Shown here: positions 48,470 through 61,448 of the stretch, one piece after another | Position numbering within the stretch: the stretch's first letter is position 1 | How the letters are laid out: each line of letters begins with the position of its first letter | From: Chamaecyparis obtusa | Lineage: Eukaryota > Streptophyta > Pinopsida > Cupressales > Cupressaceae | DNA: 64,000 bases | Reading direction: 5' to 3' | Assembly: GCA_027943335.1 (NCBI GenBank) | Contig: BSBK01000760.1 | Location: forward strand, 1,587,001-1,651,000 | The notes under the pieces: generated by a model | Databases searched by the model: none | What the model was told of the DNA's origin: nothing | The model's input: only the letters and a program-made list of their open reading frames with translations | Translations under genes and position numbers: made by a program

Positions 48470-51000
48470 GGGTGCCAACTTAATTTGATTTTCTAGCTTC
48501 TTTTTCTAACATATAACCTTCTCACATGGTAATAACCATAATTGTCTACTATAATTTCTTGATTACTAGAGAACCAACAAAAGATGGTCTACTCCCTCTG
48601 AATCAAGATCCTTGAATGTCACTAACATAGATCTTTAACTTCTCCATCTATCACAAAGGCATACCCTATTTATATACTCAATTCGGTGTCACTGCAGGAT
48701 GTCATTTCATACTTTCCTTCGTGAGAGAACCAATACAAATAATCTAAATTTGGTTTGATCTTTTCCAAGACCACAATATTAAAACTCCCTCTTGGACTTG
48801 AGGGAAGATAATAAAGACCTCTAGTATTCTATTGATGTGCATCTCCACAAGTTCCCACTATTATAATCTCAGATTTGTTTTACCTTCAATTGTGAACTCC
48901 CTCTCAATCAATATGATTGAGATTGTCACAAGTTAACTGAATTTTACATGTTCCCTCTAAAGCTCAAGCTCATCAACTTCTCGACCTCATGAAAATGTCA
49001 GAATTTCTCTGAATCTGAATTACATATGCTTTCATCCTAAAAAATATGTCAGAGATAGACTATGAATAGTTCATAAGGCTAAACTATCTCAAGCATAGAA
49101 AAAATGATAGAAGCATACAACATTTATTATTTAGTGAATTACAAACTAAAAATTCATATGCATTGATAAAACATGGAATACTTATCTTAAATTTCAAATA
49201 TTTCCATTCATAAGGTGAGCCCATTGATACTCGTACACATTGTCATTCTTCATAACACATCAGTTTCATTATGATCCTTATGTTAATTTTCTTCTTTACA
49301 AATCACATCTCATTATGATAAGTACCGATTAGATGTTGACTTCATATATTATCATTATCTGATTATATTAATCATTGGTTACTGTCCCACTTGTACTATC
49401 CCCTACCACTATAATGACCACTTGTACTATCCCCTCAAGCAGATCATGTATCAAATTGGGATATATGCAAATAAATGGATATTATGCAAATTGCTTATGT
49501 TAGGCTATCGTTTATCATGCATATGACCTTTCTTTATTTCTTTAATCCCTATCATCTCCTCGTCCATTTATAAGCTTGATGTTAATGCCTATTGTATCCT
49601 AATGCTTCAATTGGCACATGACTAAGATGTATAGTTTAAGAAGAATTTGGATATCCTTAGCAATATGCTTAGTGCAAATATCACTTCCTTCATAATGTCC
49701 CCTTAGATCTTTACACAAATTCCATTCTTACTCACATACTCTCTTAGGGATACTTATGCCAATACTTTCATATTCTCTTCCTGCATTCATCGTTATTCCT
49801 ACGATGCAATGTCTCTTCCTTAATATTAATCTGTCCTTAACATCAAGCCTCTTTGTTTTGGTAATCACCACCTTAATGTGCCATCTCATATCTCTTGATC
49901 ATAACCTTCATTATTTTATCTTTACATCCTTCATGGCTTCTTGCAATCGAGACATAGGCACTCTTAGTTCCATGTCAAAATACAAGGACCTGTGCATGCA
50001 ATGGTCCACATACATGTGCTCTCATTTCTATCTAAAGTTTGGTTACGAATGCACCTATTCTCCTTTTGTTTACAAACATTTTCACATTCACCAAATGCAT
50101 CCTACATGCGATGATTGAACCACACAACCGGGTAATCTGTGAACACTTTCCTGTCATTCAAAAACCCATTGCTATTCACCATAGCTTGAATTATTTGGTT
50201 TCCAACCAAGTTGCAAATGGCATCCATGTTCGCTTCTACCTTGAAGGTGAAAAAAACCAGTTAAGAATCTCTGAATATAATTATCAGAATGTTTAATGTC
50301 TAATTACAATTTGTCAAGACCAATATATATATTGATCTGCAAAATATATGAATTGATCTTTACTATCGAACGTATCTCCAATATGTATTAATGTATGTAA
50401 TGCAATAAACATATTCTCTGTAATATACTTGTTAGTTGTTATGAATCTGAAATATGATATATCTTCTGCTATATATGAATATCCTCTGCAATACTGCGAT
50501 CTCAATCTGTACATGTTATCCTCTGCAATAATATTTAGATACTGTAATCTTAATTATCTTGTGTGATATAATATATACTATGATCTTAATTAACCTTTGC
50601 GATAATATATATCTTCAGCCACTGATCTAAATGTGTTTATATCTTCTTTGATATGAACATAATCACATTCGATATCTTTAATAAATTTTGTAGTATTACT
50701 TATTAATTAACAATACAATCGCAAATCTGTATTGAAACTGATTTCAATTTGATATTTGAATAAAGCTTATTTAATATCGATATTCTATTTTGCCTTGATT
50801 TTATAATTCATGTTTGCTAGTATGAATTAGTTCGTGTGCCCTGTTATGAATGTTATTATTCATATTGTGTAATTCATAATTGTCTTCGATGTATGAAACT
50901 ATTGTGGATGCACTGGTCATTGCGCTGCTACCGTCTCCTGCAACATCAACAAAAACATGACCTATGGCCCAAAAATGGACTTCTTGTGTGAAGGAAGCCA
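48470..51000 (-). other. Internal region of the non-autonomous copia without recognisable genes
   Basis: 2.5 kb of A+T-rich sequence. Small ORFs (for example 49756-50118 plus strand) show no family I recognise. From about 50310 to 50720 it holds degenerate repeats of phrases such as CCTCTGCAATA and TGATCTTAATT. Confidence 0.6.
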
Positions 51001-51282
51001 TCAAATATCACCAAATGTGTGAGCTCTAAGAAAATGTTCAGCTTCATTTTCTAGATCATCGTCATCTTTTACTGAGACAGAAGTCGATCGCTTAAACATG
51101 GGTTGCGAAGTGAATGTTATCTCTGAAAATTCTCCCGATGTTCCTAGAGACAATATTGGTGGCTTGAGATCTTTGTCTGCTTTAGTCAAAGTTATGATAT
51201 TTGCATAGCCATGGGAAGGAGGCACAGGCACTAGGATTCTCATTCCCACCACGTACTCATAAACTCCCATGCCTTTCCCCAT
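51001..51282 (-). CDS. Unknown 93-codon ORF just after the PBS of the non-autonomous copia
   Basis: The ATG at 51282 lies about 30 bases inside the PBS, and the frame runs to a TGA at 51001. The protein starts MGKGMGVYEYVVGMRILVP, has a mid-part rich in T, S and F, and an acidic KDDDDLENEAEHF stretch. It has no gag, zinc-knuckle or protease motif, and its G+C is visibly higher than its surroundings. It occupies the gag position but does not look like copia gag to me. It may be a captured host gene fragment or a remodelled gag N-terminus. No function can be assigned. Confidence 0.4.
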   Translation of the reverse strand: MGKGMGVYEYVVGMRILVPVPPSHGYANIITLTKADKDLKPPILSLGTSGEFSEITFTSQPMFKRSTSVSVKDDDDLENEAEHFLRAHTFGDI

Positions 51283-51322
51283 GAATATATTTTATTCTCT
51301 TATAGGTTAGGCTCTGATACCA

Positions 51323-51778
<456 letters not shown>

Positions 51779-52168
51779 ATTTACTTGGAAATAAATTACA
51801 AAAAAATATGTGTCACATCCGAACATAAGTCTACTACTTATATCTATAATCTTGTAAAAAAAAATTATCATTTGATTGTGTTTAAGGTGGTCAAACATAC
51901 ACCTACTTCTTATTTTTACCTGAAATTTTTGTACTACTCCATTGAAATTTCAATTTTTCAACATATAGAATAATTGTTTTTCAAAAAAATCCTAGTATCT
52001 TAGAAACTAAATTCAATTTTATACAAATTCTCTTCTTACATATTTTTGATATAATATTTATAACTTATTCAATTTTTTATGTCAACTTGCCTAAACCTGA
52101 TTTTCTGAATTTTCATTGCCACTTAAGGGGCTAGTTTGGCATACCATGATCCTACACATACCCTTATT

Positions 52169-52712
52169 ATGAATCTTTATCTTGGATTTATGTTGCAGGT
52201 TTTGGTGCACTAATCTTTTGCAGGGAAAGATAAAGTGAGTAGATAATGAAGACTTAACATCAAAGTGGCTTCATCAAGTCAAGTAACTATTTTCAAGTTT
52301 CATTATGGTTCCACTACTTCCAATCAGTAGCAGTTGTTGTTACAAACCGAGTCAGTTTAATTACTAGGTGTTTTGGAGGAAATCCAATGCTCGTGCGTTC
52401 CTATATTCCTATGGATTTGAATGTGGCTTACTCTTTCATAAATGATGTTGTCACTTTTATAATTGAAAAGTTGTTATACCCATATAATGGAGGATCCTAG
52501 TTCTTAGGAGTTTTATTTTTCAAGTTGTTCTTAAATAAACTAGAATTTGTGATTCTGAGTTAGTTAGATGTTAAAGGAATCTATTTTGTAATCCAATAAA
52601 GAAGTGAATACACTTTGATATTATAGCCTATACTTATGTTGATGTTTTCATGAATGAATAAATGATATCTTCAGATTTTAATCTCTGAGTTTTAAATCTA
52701 TTCACTCATCCA
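52169..52712 (+). repeat. Gypsy G 5' LTR, right part
   Basis: Continues the LTR of G after the DNA transposon and ends TCACTCATCCA before a PBS-like sequence. It includes AATAAA-type signals near 52597 and 52655. The right boundary is inferred from the PBS. Confidence 0.6.
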
Positions 52713-52727
52713 TGGGGGCCCACGTGG
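52713..52727 (+). other. Putative primer binding site of gypsy G
   Basis: TGGGGGCCCACGTGG starts with TGG directly after a CA end. The matching tRNA is unknown to me. Confidence 0.5.
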
Positions 52728-53098
52728 AAGGTGAACTCTGTTCATGCTTAAGTAGGATCTAGTCTTAAGTTTCTTTGAGTTGTTTAACATTATTGCTCCT
52801 ACAGCCATTGGTAACAAAACCATTCATTGTTTCATGTAGCATAGGTGCTTAGTTAGTTTACTATTGAAGCATTCCCTTAAGTTCTAAGTTAAGCTATTGT
52901 TTCAATTCCTAGCATAGATTTCATGTAGCATTTCCTTTGCTTTAATAATGATGGCTTATGAGATGAACTAGAGCATACACTTTGCAATCACCATTTCAAT
53001 TTTATGCTCCTGGATTGATAAATCTAATAAAGTTTAGTATGATATTCTAAGTAGATACTTGATGCTATTAAGTTAGTTTAAATTCTGCATTATTTTGC
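52728..53098 (+). other. Leader of gypsy G
   Basis: 370 non-coding bases between the PBS and the gag start. I see no special structure. Confidence 0.5.
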
Positions 53099-56052
53099 AT
53101 GCATAGAAGAAGGGACCATCTTGGGAGATTTCTTCCTCACATTATCCAAGAAGAACCATTTGAGGTTTTTAACCCAGAACTTGAGGAACCCCAAGACAAG
53201 AACATACAAGAAGAAGAACCATTTGAGAATGTATTTGTAGATGCATATGAACAATTGCCTTCACCTTCAACCTCTGAAGAATCATACCATCTGAAGGACC
53301 TATTTGCTGAACCAGAATATCAGGACAACCCACTTGCTCTTATCATCAACCAACTATGACCACAAGGTCCTCCTCCAAGAATGGCCCAACCTACCTTCCC
53401 TTTTCCTATCCCTCCTTAGCAAGGTAATCAAAACTTGAAGAATATACCTTCTGTTGCACTGCCCAAATTCTACGGCCTTATTACAGAAGATCTTGAGACC
53501 TTTCTCTTTGAGTTTGACATACTTTGCAGAAGGTATGACTACACAACTAACACCCACAAGCTAAAGTTGTTTCCCTCTACTTTAAAGGAAGTTGTTTTAA
53601 GATGGTTTATGAGCTTTGCAGCCAAGCTTGTAGAAAATTTGCCTACAATGAGCAATATGTTCCTTTCAAAGTATAAAGAGTATTGTAGGGGAAGAGACTT
53701 AAAAGGAGATGACATTTTTAAAATGTCCCAGAAAGAAGATGAAACCTTGGAAGATTATGTCTCAAGGTTCATGTTCAACCTATAGCACAATACATAACAC
53801 CAGTTGAATGAAGAATCCCAAAAGCATCTTTTTTCTTAAAGGAGTGAATGATGGAAGCATTGAGGCCCTAGACCTCATTGTGGGAGGAGACATTACTCAA
53901 AAAACCTAGGCTGACATAAAGAATATTTGTCTGAACTATTCTTGAGCTATCGTCAAGAAAGGAAGAGGACTGAGAGACTTACCTCATAATTCTAATGGCT
54001 TAGGGGTGTCCAAAGTGGAGCTGTCAAACCTATTGTTAAAATTTAAGAAAGACATCATTAATGATGTTGCTACATAGCTGGACACCATGCAGGTGAGAAG
54101 GAAGAAGGATGAAGCTAATTGCATGCTAGCAGAATATTTTCTACATTGTAGGGAGAAGAAAAAGAATTGTTGGTACAAGTCTATTGCAAGCCTGGAGTCA
54201 CAACCTATGCCTACTAATTTTAAAGCCATCGATGAAAATGGAGAGGTGCTCTACATTGCCCAATGAAGGCCATGGGCCCAAAGACCAGATATGCCCCCAA
54301 GATCCTCTCCAAAATTTTAATAGTAGTAGTCAATGGAAAAATCAATAGCATAGTGGTTTTAGTGGGTATAATAATTGGCAACAACCTCAGCAAGGCTGGC
54401 AATAGCCTCAGCAAGGCTAGCAACAGCCTCAGCAAGGTTGGGAGCAACCTTAGCAAGGTTGGCAAAAACCTCAACAAGGTTGGCAGTAGCCTCAACAAGG
54501 CTGGCAACAGCCTCAGCAAGGTTGGCAACAACCTGAACAGGGCTGGCAGCAATCCTAGTAGGGGTGCCAATAGCCACATAATTGGATGAACCAATCAAAT
54601 TAGCAAGCTTTGCTACCACCACCTTAGTAGTAGGCTCTAATGCCTCCTCCTGCAGCCAACACTACTCCCCTTAAATAGACTCATTTGCCTGCTCAGTCTA
54701 CCCCTAATCCCAACAATGCTAAACAAGCAACACAATAGCAGAGCTATACCATTTCCTTGAATGATATTCATTTAAGGTCAAGAACAACCCTTGCCTCTCC
54801 TCAGTAGCCTATAATAACAAAAGTTGAGGATGCCTCAGCTGATAAAATAGATGTGCCAACTAAATATGCCTCTCCTACAGCTAAAGAACCCCCATTTCCT
54901 CATAGGTTGGAAGAGCAAGCTCAACCTATGGAGAACCAAGTAGTGATAGACTTGCTTACTCAACTGCAATAGATGATAGTAAAAATACCATTGCTAGATG
55001 CCATAAAGGAAGATCCTACTTATACCAAAGCCATCAAGGAGGCCTATATAAAATAGCCTGGGAGAAAGAAAATGGATCCTAAAACCATACATGTCTTAGG
55101 ATAGTTATTTGACCTAATGTTGGAAAAGCTAACTATACCCAAGTATTATGATCCTGGAAGTCCTATGGTTATGGTTTCCATTCATGGTATGTAAGTCCAA
55201 AATGCTCTGGTTGATTTAGGTGCACCAATAAATGTTATGACAAAGGAGGTAATGTCTCAACAACATATCATTGGCCTTAGGGAAATACCAACCATACTTC
55301 AGCTTGCTGATAGTTCAACTATTACACTAGATGGGATGATAGATGATGTCATAGTCACATTAAACTCTTGGGAGTATCCAGTTGACTTTGTTGTCCTTTC
55401 CCCAAAAGCTAACATAGGTGGGTATCCAATAATTGTAGGGCAGCCATGGCTGGATACTATAGATGCCTATATAGTTTGTCAGTTAGGGAAGATGAAAATA
55501 TCCAATGGTGTCAACACCAGAACCTGACCTTGTATTCCCATGCTCAACCCCTATATCCAATGGTATCAAATAGTCTGACCAGATTTGGGTGATGCTGATC
55601 TAGAGGTCAATTCCATCTGCTAGCTTATGATGATAGTCCGAGAGCCATTTGTATCCTCTAGGGAGGAAGATGAGATAATTTCATCCATTATCATGAATGA
55701 GTATAGGGTATAGTCTCAGTATTGTTCACAAGAAGACTGTATTCTAGAAACTATGTTACCATCTCCAACTGCACCTTTGTATTCAAAAACTTCCAAATTC
55801 CTCCACTCATTGTTGCCTCATGAGATGGATTCTATTCCAGTTGCTCAGTTGTCAATGGCAGAAAAGGTCATCAAACTGGAAGTTAGTCTAGGATGTGAGT
55901 TGAATCTTAACAGTGCTTTATCACTTCCACAATAGAAACTTGTCCTGCAACTACTACAGGAGCATCAACAAGCTTTTTCTTTGGACTATACAGACATGAA
56001 AGGCCTAGATCCTAAATTTTGCACTAACAAGATCTACATCAGTCCTAAATAT
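53099..56052 (+). pseudogene. Gypsy G gag and protease, decayed
   Basis: Gag starts near 53099 (MHRRRDHLGRFLPHIIQEEP). It continues in frame past a stop to the capsid core at 53435-53785 (LPKFYGLITEDLETFLFEFD, VVLRWFMSF, FLSKYKEYCRGRDLKGDDIF, EDETLEDYVSRF), typical of the retrotransposon gag family. After a GWQQPQQ-type repeat and a frameshift comes the protease: ALVDLGAPINVM (DLGA for the usual DSGA), ILQLADSSTI, FVVLSPKA, IIVGQPWL (55200-55470). The RT N-terminal edge (LLQEHQQAFSLDYTDMKGLDP) is reached just before element H at 56053. No knuckle motif was found. Confidence 0.8.
54373..54561 (+). repeat. 21-bp coding minisatellite in gag of gypsy G (9 units)
   Basis: Nine consecutive 21-base units such as GGCTGGCAACAGCCTCAGCA+A encode the heptad G-W-Q-Q-P-Q-Q in the gag frame. 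Several units now carry TAG from CAG or TGG. Variation between units is mostly transitions. Confidence 0.9.
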
Positions 56053-57325
56053 TGTAATACCCCAAAAATGGGCTATAGGTTCATTAACCTTCTACATATT
56101 CAAATTGAATGAAATTGACATCAAAGTCCTAACCTAAGGCACATTTGCACATTATCAAATTTCATTGATTTTATCCTAAATTCTGCATCAAGGAATATTC
56201 CTAGCAATATTCCTATTTATCCTAATTATCTTTAATTTAATAATTATTTGGCAATAAATCCTATTTGTCCTAAAGTTTGATTAATTGAATATTTTGAATA
56301 TTTAATTAATTAGATTTAATACTGCCACTTAATTATTTAATTAAATTTAATTCTATTTATTCCTAAATTGTATTATTTAATTTTGGCAATAAATCTAAAA
56401 TCATGACTAATTGATTAAATTCTTATTTAATTAATTAATGTCAATTGTCAATTTTTAATAATATAGTTTTTAGAATAAAGTTTGATTTAATAATTGATTA
56501 ACCCATAAATCAATTGTTTTAATTTCAAAAATCAGTTAAGTTGAGAATAAATCACTTTATTTTTAAATTAATTCATAATAAATCATGCACAATCAGAAAA
56601 GCAGGCAACTAGAAATTAACAATCAATCTTAAAATTGAAACTCGACATCTGATGATGAGTTGAAATTTGATCTAAACTGTATTCTGAGTTAAACATTGCT
56701 TTTGCATAATTTTTGTGAGTTAATTATCTCTGATTTCCTGATAACTCAAAAATCAACTTGGGTTTATCAAGAGTGATTTATGGCTTTTCTCTAGCATCCT
56801 CAAAGCCCTAGATTTCTATAAAATCAAGGCTCAACACTTCATTTTTATCAACACTCAAATTTGCATAATTACTCTAGCGAATTGACAATTGAAGGATTGA
56901 GCACTTGCGACAGGCGATTTGTGAGATCTTTCATAGTTGATCATAATCTTTCATAGTTTTTGAATAGCTTCATATCATAGATTTCATTCATAGTATTCTT
57001 AGATTAAATTTGCATTCACTCTCAATTACATTCATATTAGTTTAGATTCATACAATTTATTTCATTCTTATTGCATAGAAAATACAAAAATATAGCTTAA
57101 TCTGCATTCATAGTCTTTCATATTTTGCATTCAAATCCTTCATTTAGGTGTTGCATTGTCACTGGTCTCGGTCTGATGTAAGAGTATCATACTCACATCT
57201 ACTAGAAGGTAGTAAATTGCCTGGTTAGTTTAGTTTCCATTTCATTGCAAATTTTGGTTTTTGCTAATATCTAATGTTTTACTGAAGTGTTGTGTCTAAA
57301 GCTAGGTACAAAATTCACACACACA
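56053..57325 (+). repeat. Gypsy H 5' LTR
   Basis: About 1,273 bp, TGTAATACCCC to CACACACA. A TATA-like TCTATAAAATC lies at about 56816. The end is set by the PBS. Confidence 0.75.
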
Positions 57326-57329
57326 TTTT

Positions 57330-57347
57330 TGGCACCCACCGTGGGGC
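57330..57347 (+). other. Primer binding site of gypsy H
   Basis: TGGCACCCACCGTGGGGC, four bases after the LTR end. This class is common in plant gypsy elements. The tRNA is not assigned. Confidence 0.75.
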
Positions 57348-59669
57348 TCTAAAATGGGTTTCCATTCAATTTATATCAATTTCTATCAATTTCTGATCTT
57401 TTATTTTCTGTCCGTACATTTTTCATATGACTTTTGTTAAAAAGTCATACGAGGAGATACCCATTGTCGTACAACAAGTGATCTTATCGAGGCTTGTATC
57501 AAAAGCTGCACATTATCATTTGGAAGCTTGATTGTCATATGAGAAGACACCCACTATCGTACGAGTTTCCAGACTGTTATCTGGGAGGTAACCCAATGTC
57601 GTACGAGTTTCCAGATTGTCATCTGGGAGGTAACCCACTATCGTACAAATTTTGACTCCAGGATTCAATTATCATTTCAAAATTTTTGGTAGTTCTCCAG
57701 ATTTGATTTTCAAATTTGGACTAACAGCTAACCCAAACAATTGAAATCTTCTATCTTTGACTGATATTTTCTGAATCTAATTGGAAAAAGCGCAACCAAA
57801 TTGCTGAAATAGGTAAAAATGTACTAAGTGCATTGCGAGGAATTCAAGTATTCTTCTCTAGCTGATAACATTTTGATTTGGATTAAAATGAACTCTCGTG
57901 TGTCAAGCTTGTGTGAATTTTCTTGCTTTCATATCATAGAATTCATTTTGGGCTATAAAATGAACATAGATTTGCTTTCTACATATCTGTTACACATAGT
58001 AAATAGGCCTTATGAACACTATTTGAGGATGATCTCGAGAGAGTGGGCTTCTTCTGCTTGTTCATACATAAGAAGCTCTTCTTGATGAAGGATCCCCTTG
58101 TAGGTAGGGAGGTTACTGAGAAAGTCTCATGTTCTACTAGATTCGTGTGTCTTCAACTTTTGATTGATACATTCTCTCTTCAGAGAGGTTGATAGATCAT
58201 AAGCGGTTAACATCATAGATCTTTGTGAGATAATCTTGGTCTTAGCATGTCAGATTAATCTATCTACTTTGTTTTGGTTAAAAGTGAAAAGGCTAGAGGA
58301 CTATGCTCTACTCCCTTTTTGGGTAGTATCAGAAACTCAGATCCTTGAATCTGGAACTAGTCTCCATGTGGTATCTATTGTGAGTCACCTTTAGAGAGGG
58401 TTAACCATAGTGGACATTCTCTTAATTGGGTCAACCACATGGACAAAACCTCAAGCGGTAATAGCCATTTTCACCATGGTAGTAGTAGCCGCTATATAAA
58501 TGTCCTTGTGGAGGAAATCTTCATAGGTGTGGTCTCTTGTTGGGCTATTAGATCTCCCTAGTAGCTCCTGATTGATTAATTTATTGGACTATGTCAAAAC
58601 CCCGGTGTGCCTGGATTGGAGTTCGCCCTCTTGAGATCGCAAAAGTTGCAGAATCAGACCATTACTACAAACCTTAGTGAGGCCAAAAAAATTTTTCTAG
58701 GAACATGTGCGTTATTGAAAAACATTTTGGAACATACATAATTAGCACTCCTAGGGATTAGCACATTCAGTCACTTGATTATCCATGCATAGGGTTTCTT
58801 TGTCCACTATTCATTATTTTCAGACGTGCTTGGAATCACTTGCTGTTATTTTGCATGCTTGTTTATCTATTTGGTTACTGAAAATGAATGATCCCAGAAT
58901 AATCTTCAAACCTGGATAGAAAAATTTGTGAACACTCTGAAACTGGAAACCAAAAATTTGCAAAATCTGAAGTAAAATTCCTTTCTAGAGTCAAAAGTCA
59001 TCCCTCAAGGTTAGAAAGTCATATGAGTTTTGGCAATAGTCATTTTAGAACCCCTGTATTATCGTATGACAACTTGTATAGTGTTGTACGAGTTTTGCCA
59101 CCAGTCAAAAGCAAAAAGTCAAAATCTTGTTATCAACTATCGTGCGAGCTTTTCAATTCTCATACAAGTTTTGTCAACTATCATTTCAGAGCATACCCAC
59201 TATCGTACGATCCTACAAAAATTCATTTGAGAAATTTGGAAAAATTGTAAGAAAGTGGTCAAAATTGTCAGAGACTCATTTTTTACAGCCTATTTCCAAA
59301 ATCTGTTGAACAAATCACTGTGTTAGTAACATAGCATAAACTAGAAAAAATTCATTCATTTTCCTCAAGTGAGTTCTTAAGTCTCATTTTGCCTTCTGAT
59401 TTATTGATTTGAGTCTTGTTCATCTTGTGTCAGAACCTTGTCAAAATTATCTTCAAATTCAATTTTCTTGCTAAAATGACTAAGTGTTGTGAGCTCATAC
59501 CCGCCATCTATTGGGCATCTACCCACACTACTGTGGCACAATATCCTCCATTTACGTCCGATCTAATCTTCAATCAATTCAATCTTGAAAAGTTTGCATC
59601 ATTTGATCTTCTTGAATCAGGTCATTCTTCAATTGTCTTCATCTTACTTTCTTGCTTCACCCAAGGTTA
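57348..59669 (+). other. Long leader of gypsy H
   Basis: 2.3 kb without a credible gene. ORFs such as 57828-58085 show no family. Both ends of the leader contain scattered TATCGTACGA-like palindromes, and 57561-57644 is a direct repeat. Confidence 0.6.
57561..57644 (+). repeat. Two 42-bp tandem units with TCGTACGA palindrome
   Basis: Units at 57561-57602 and 57603-57644 differ by few bases and each contain TTTCCAGA, ATCTGGGAGGTAACCCA and the boundary TCGTACGA. A partial third unit precedes them at about 57550. Confidence 0.85.
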
Positions 59670-59857
59670 ATGGTGGAAACTAGAGCTTCCTCACATAAGA
59701 AATCTGGAGAAGCACTTAACACTACAACTTTGTCTACTCACATAGGTCCAACTCTCAAACAACTCTACAATTTTGGTCTTTATGAAGATGACGGTCTTGG
59801 CAATTTTTAATTGAAAACTAGTTATATACATCCTTCATCAACTCATGAAGGTCATCA
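59670..59857 (+). pseudogene. Start of gypsy H gag (truncated)
   Basis: The ATG at 59670 gives MVETRASSHKKSGEALNTTT and continues to LYNFGLYEDDGLGNF before a TAA (about 59808). The start resembles the MV-TR-SS beginnings of some plant gypsy Gag proteins, but no domain is reached before copia I interrupts at 59858. Function is therefore inferred from position only. Confidence 0.4.
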
Positions 59858-61055
59858 TGTTAGAAAGTAAAGTCCACCAAGATAACTGAGAGGGGGGGGG
59901 TGAATCAGTTATTAGATAATAACTTTTATCATCTTCAACAACATTTAACCATGTAAGTAATGCAATTACTAACCATACAAAGATATTCATACACAATGAC
60001 ACAATAACACAAGATATGTTGACTAGGGAACCTCTTGATCAAAGAGTAAACCCCGGTGGGAATGATGCCCACAAAAGATGCACTAATATGAATATTCCTT
60101 GTGAGAGGATGGAGTCTGTTAGGAGTCTTATGAAATACATTTAGTACATATAAATCCCTATTAGGATATTTTGAATCCCTATTAAAAGATTCTAACCCTA
60201 TTAAGAGTTATGGAAGACAGAAGGACCCACTGCCCAAACAGCTTCAGGGTAAGATCACTGAACACACTGTCCAAATAACCTTGATATTATTCAGCAAAAT
60301 AATATGAAATATGTTACCTCCTTACTATGACAAACTACACTCACTCCTACATCATATCTCAATTCCAGATCTCTGAACTTAACATGTCTTCCTTCACAAT
60401 TTCACTTTCACAATCTCTTAGGCTCTTTTCTTCACTTCATGCTTACATTCGCATGCAACCAAAACCATGCTCACACTTCTTTCATATCTCAAAACTTCAT
60501 ACAATAAGGAAAAACATTCCTTCCTTTATACTGCACTCAAATAATTACAAATGAGTCGGCACATAATTACAAAATAAAAGTTTCCATACACTACATCAGA
60601 ATTACACAAAACTATCGGCTTCCAAATGCAATATCTCTTCACTAGTGTGACCTCAAAGTTTGTTCTATGAACCACACCACCATCAATGTGTCTCAAACTT
60701 CTCTTTAACTATGCAAAACTATATTCCATCCCGATTAGGAGATATCATCCGATTTCCACAAACCGCTACTCAAGAACACTACCTGAATACTGCTTTTACC
60801 AAAATGCTCATAACTTTCATGAATCAATGAATTACTATCTACACTCTTAACCATAGACATATAACATATCAAATAGTATAACCTCAACATCACATAGCTC
60901 CAACTACAATATCCCAAGTGTGCTAATCAAAACACTTTCTGCTTCTCTACTAGTCTTCAGAAGATCATTGTGTTGACATCAATGACAATCATAGTCATGA
61001 ATGCAACAACAACTACTACAGAATGACTGCCAACATCCAGCATTCATTCCTAAAA
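59858..61055 (-). repeat. Copia I 3' LTR (reverse)
   Basis: 1,198 bp, TGTTAGAAAGTAAAG to CATTCCTAAAA (one base off CCTAACA). It is the full-length reference for the D/I family LTR. Confidence 0.9.
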
Positions 61056-61070
61056 ATCTCCCCCATTGGC

Positions 61071-61448
61071 ATTGAAGGCAACATAGATGAAAAACATCTA
61101 ACGTTCCAAAAATCTAATACTACTGCACAGTTGCACTGATACTCTGAAAGTTCTTCAAATCTTCTTCATCAATCAAATCTTGCTTCTTTATCCTATTATG
61201 TTCTCTCCAACAGATGGTACATAGGGTTTTTCATGTACACTTCTCCCCCATTCACATCAATGAAAAAAATTTCATCACTATGTCAACAACAACTCAATGT
61301 CAAAAGACACTGTTTCAGAAAATACATTCACAAGAGTCCTCATGACTCAGCTCAGATACACATACTCCCCCATAGAGTAAGTACCAACATCCAATCCAGA
61401 AAAAGATAGGGCTCATATGCAACTACATGGATGCAATCAACTGCATCA
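61071..61448 (-). other. Copia I 3' untranslated segment
   Basis: About 380 bases between the polypurine tract and the pol stop. It resembles the same segment in copia D (35871-36225) and contains no gene. Confidence 0.7.

Larger units (their letters stand above)
56053..59857 (+). mobile_element. Gypsy H: LTR, PBS, long leader and gag start
   Basis: A forward element inserted in gypsy G (left flank AATAT). It has a complete 5' LTR, a PBS, 2.3 kb of leader and a short ORF, then is cut by copia I at 59858. The PBS type and long leader suggest a Ty3/gypsy element, possibly Tat/Athila-like. Its pol is beyond the window. Confidence 0.7.

Noticed and set aside
49756..50296. 120- and 85-codon plus-strand ORFs in the non-autonomous copia
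   Set aside because: Opposite to the element's direction, low complexity, no family recognised.
54263..54589. 108-codon ORF with repeated NSLSKVGN-type units
   Set aside because: Out-of-frame reading of the 21-bp gag repeat; the gag frame gives the G-W-Q-Q-P-Q-Q heptads and fits the flanking gag.
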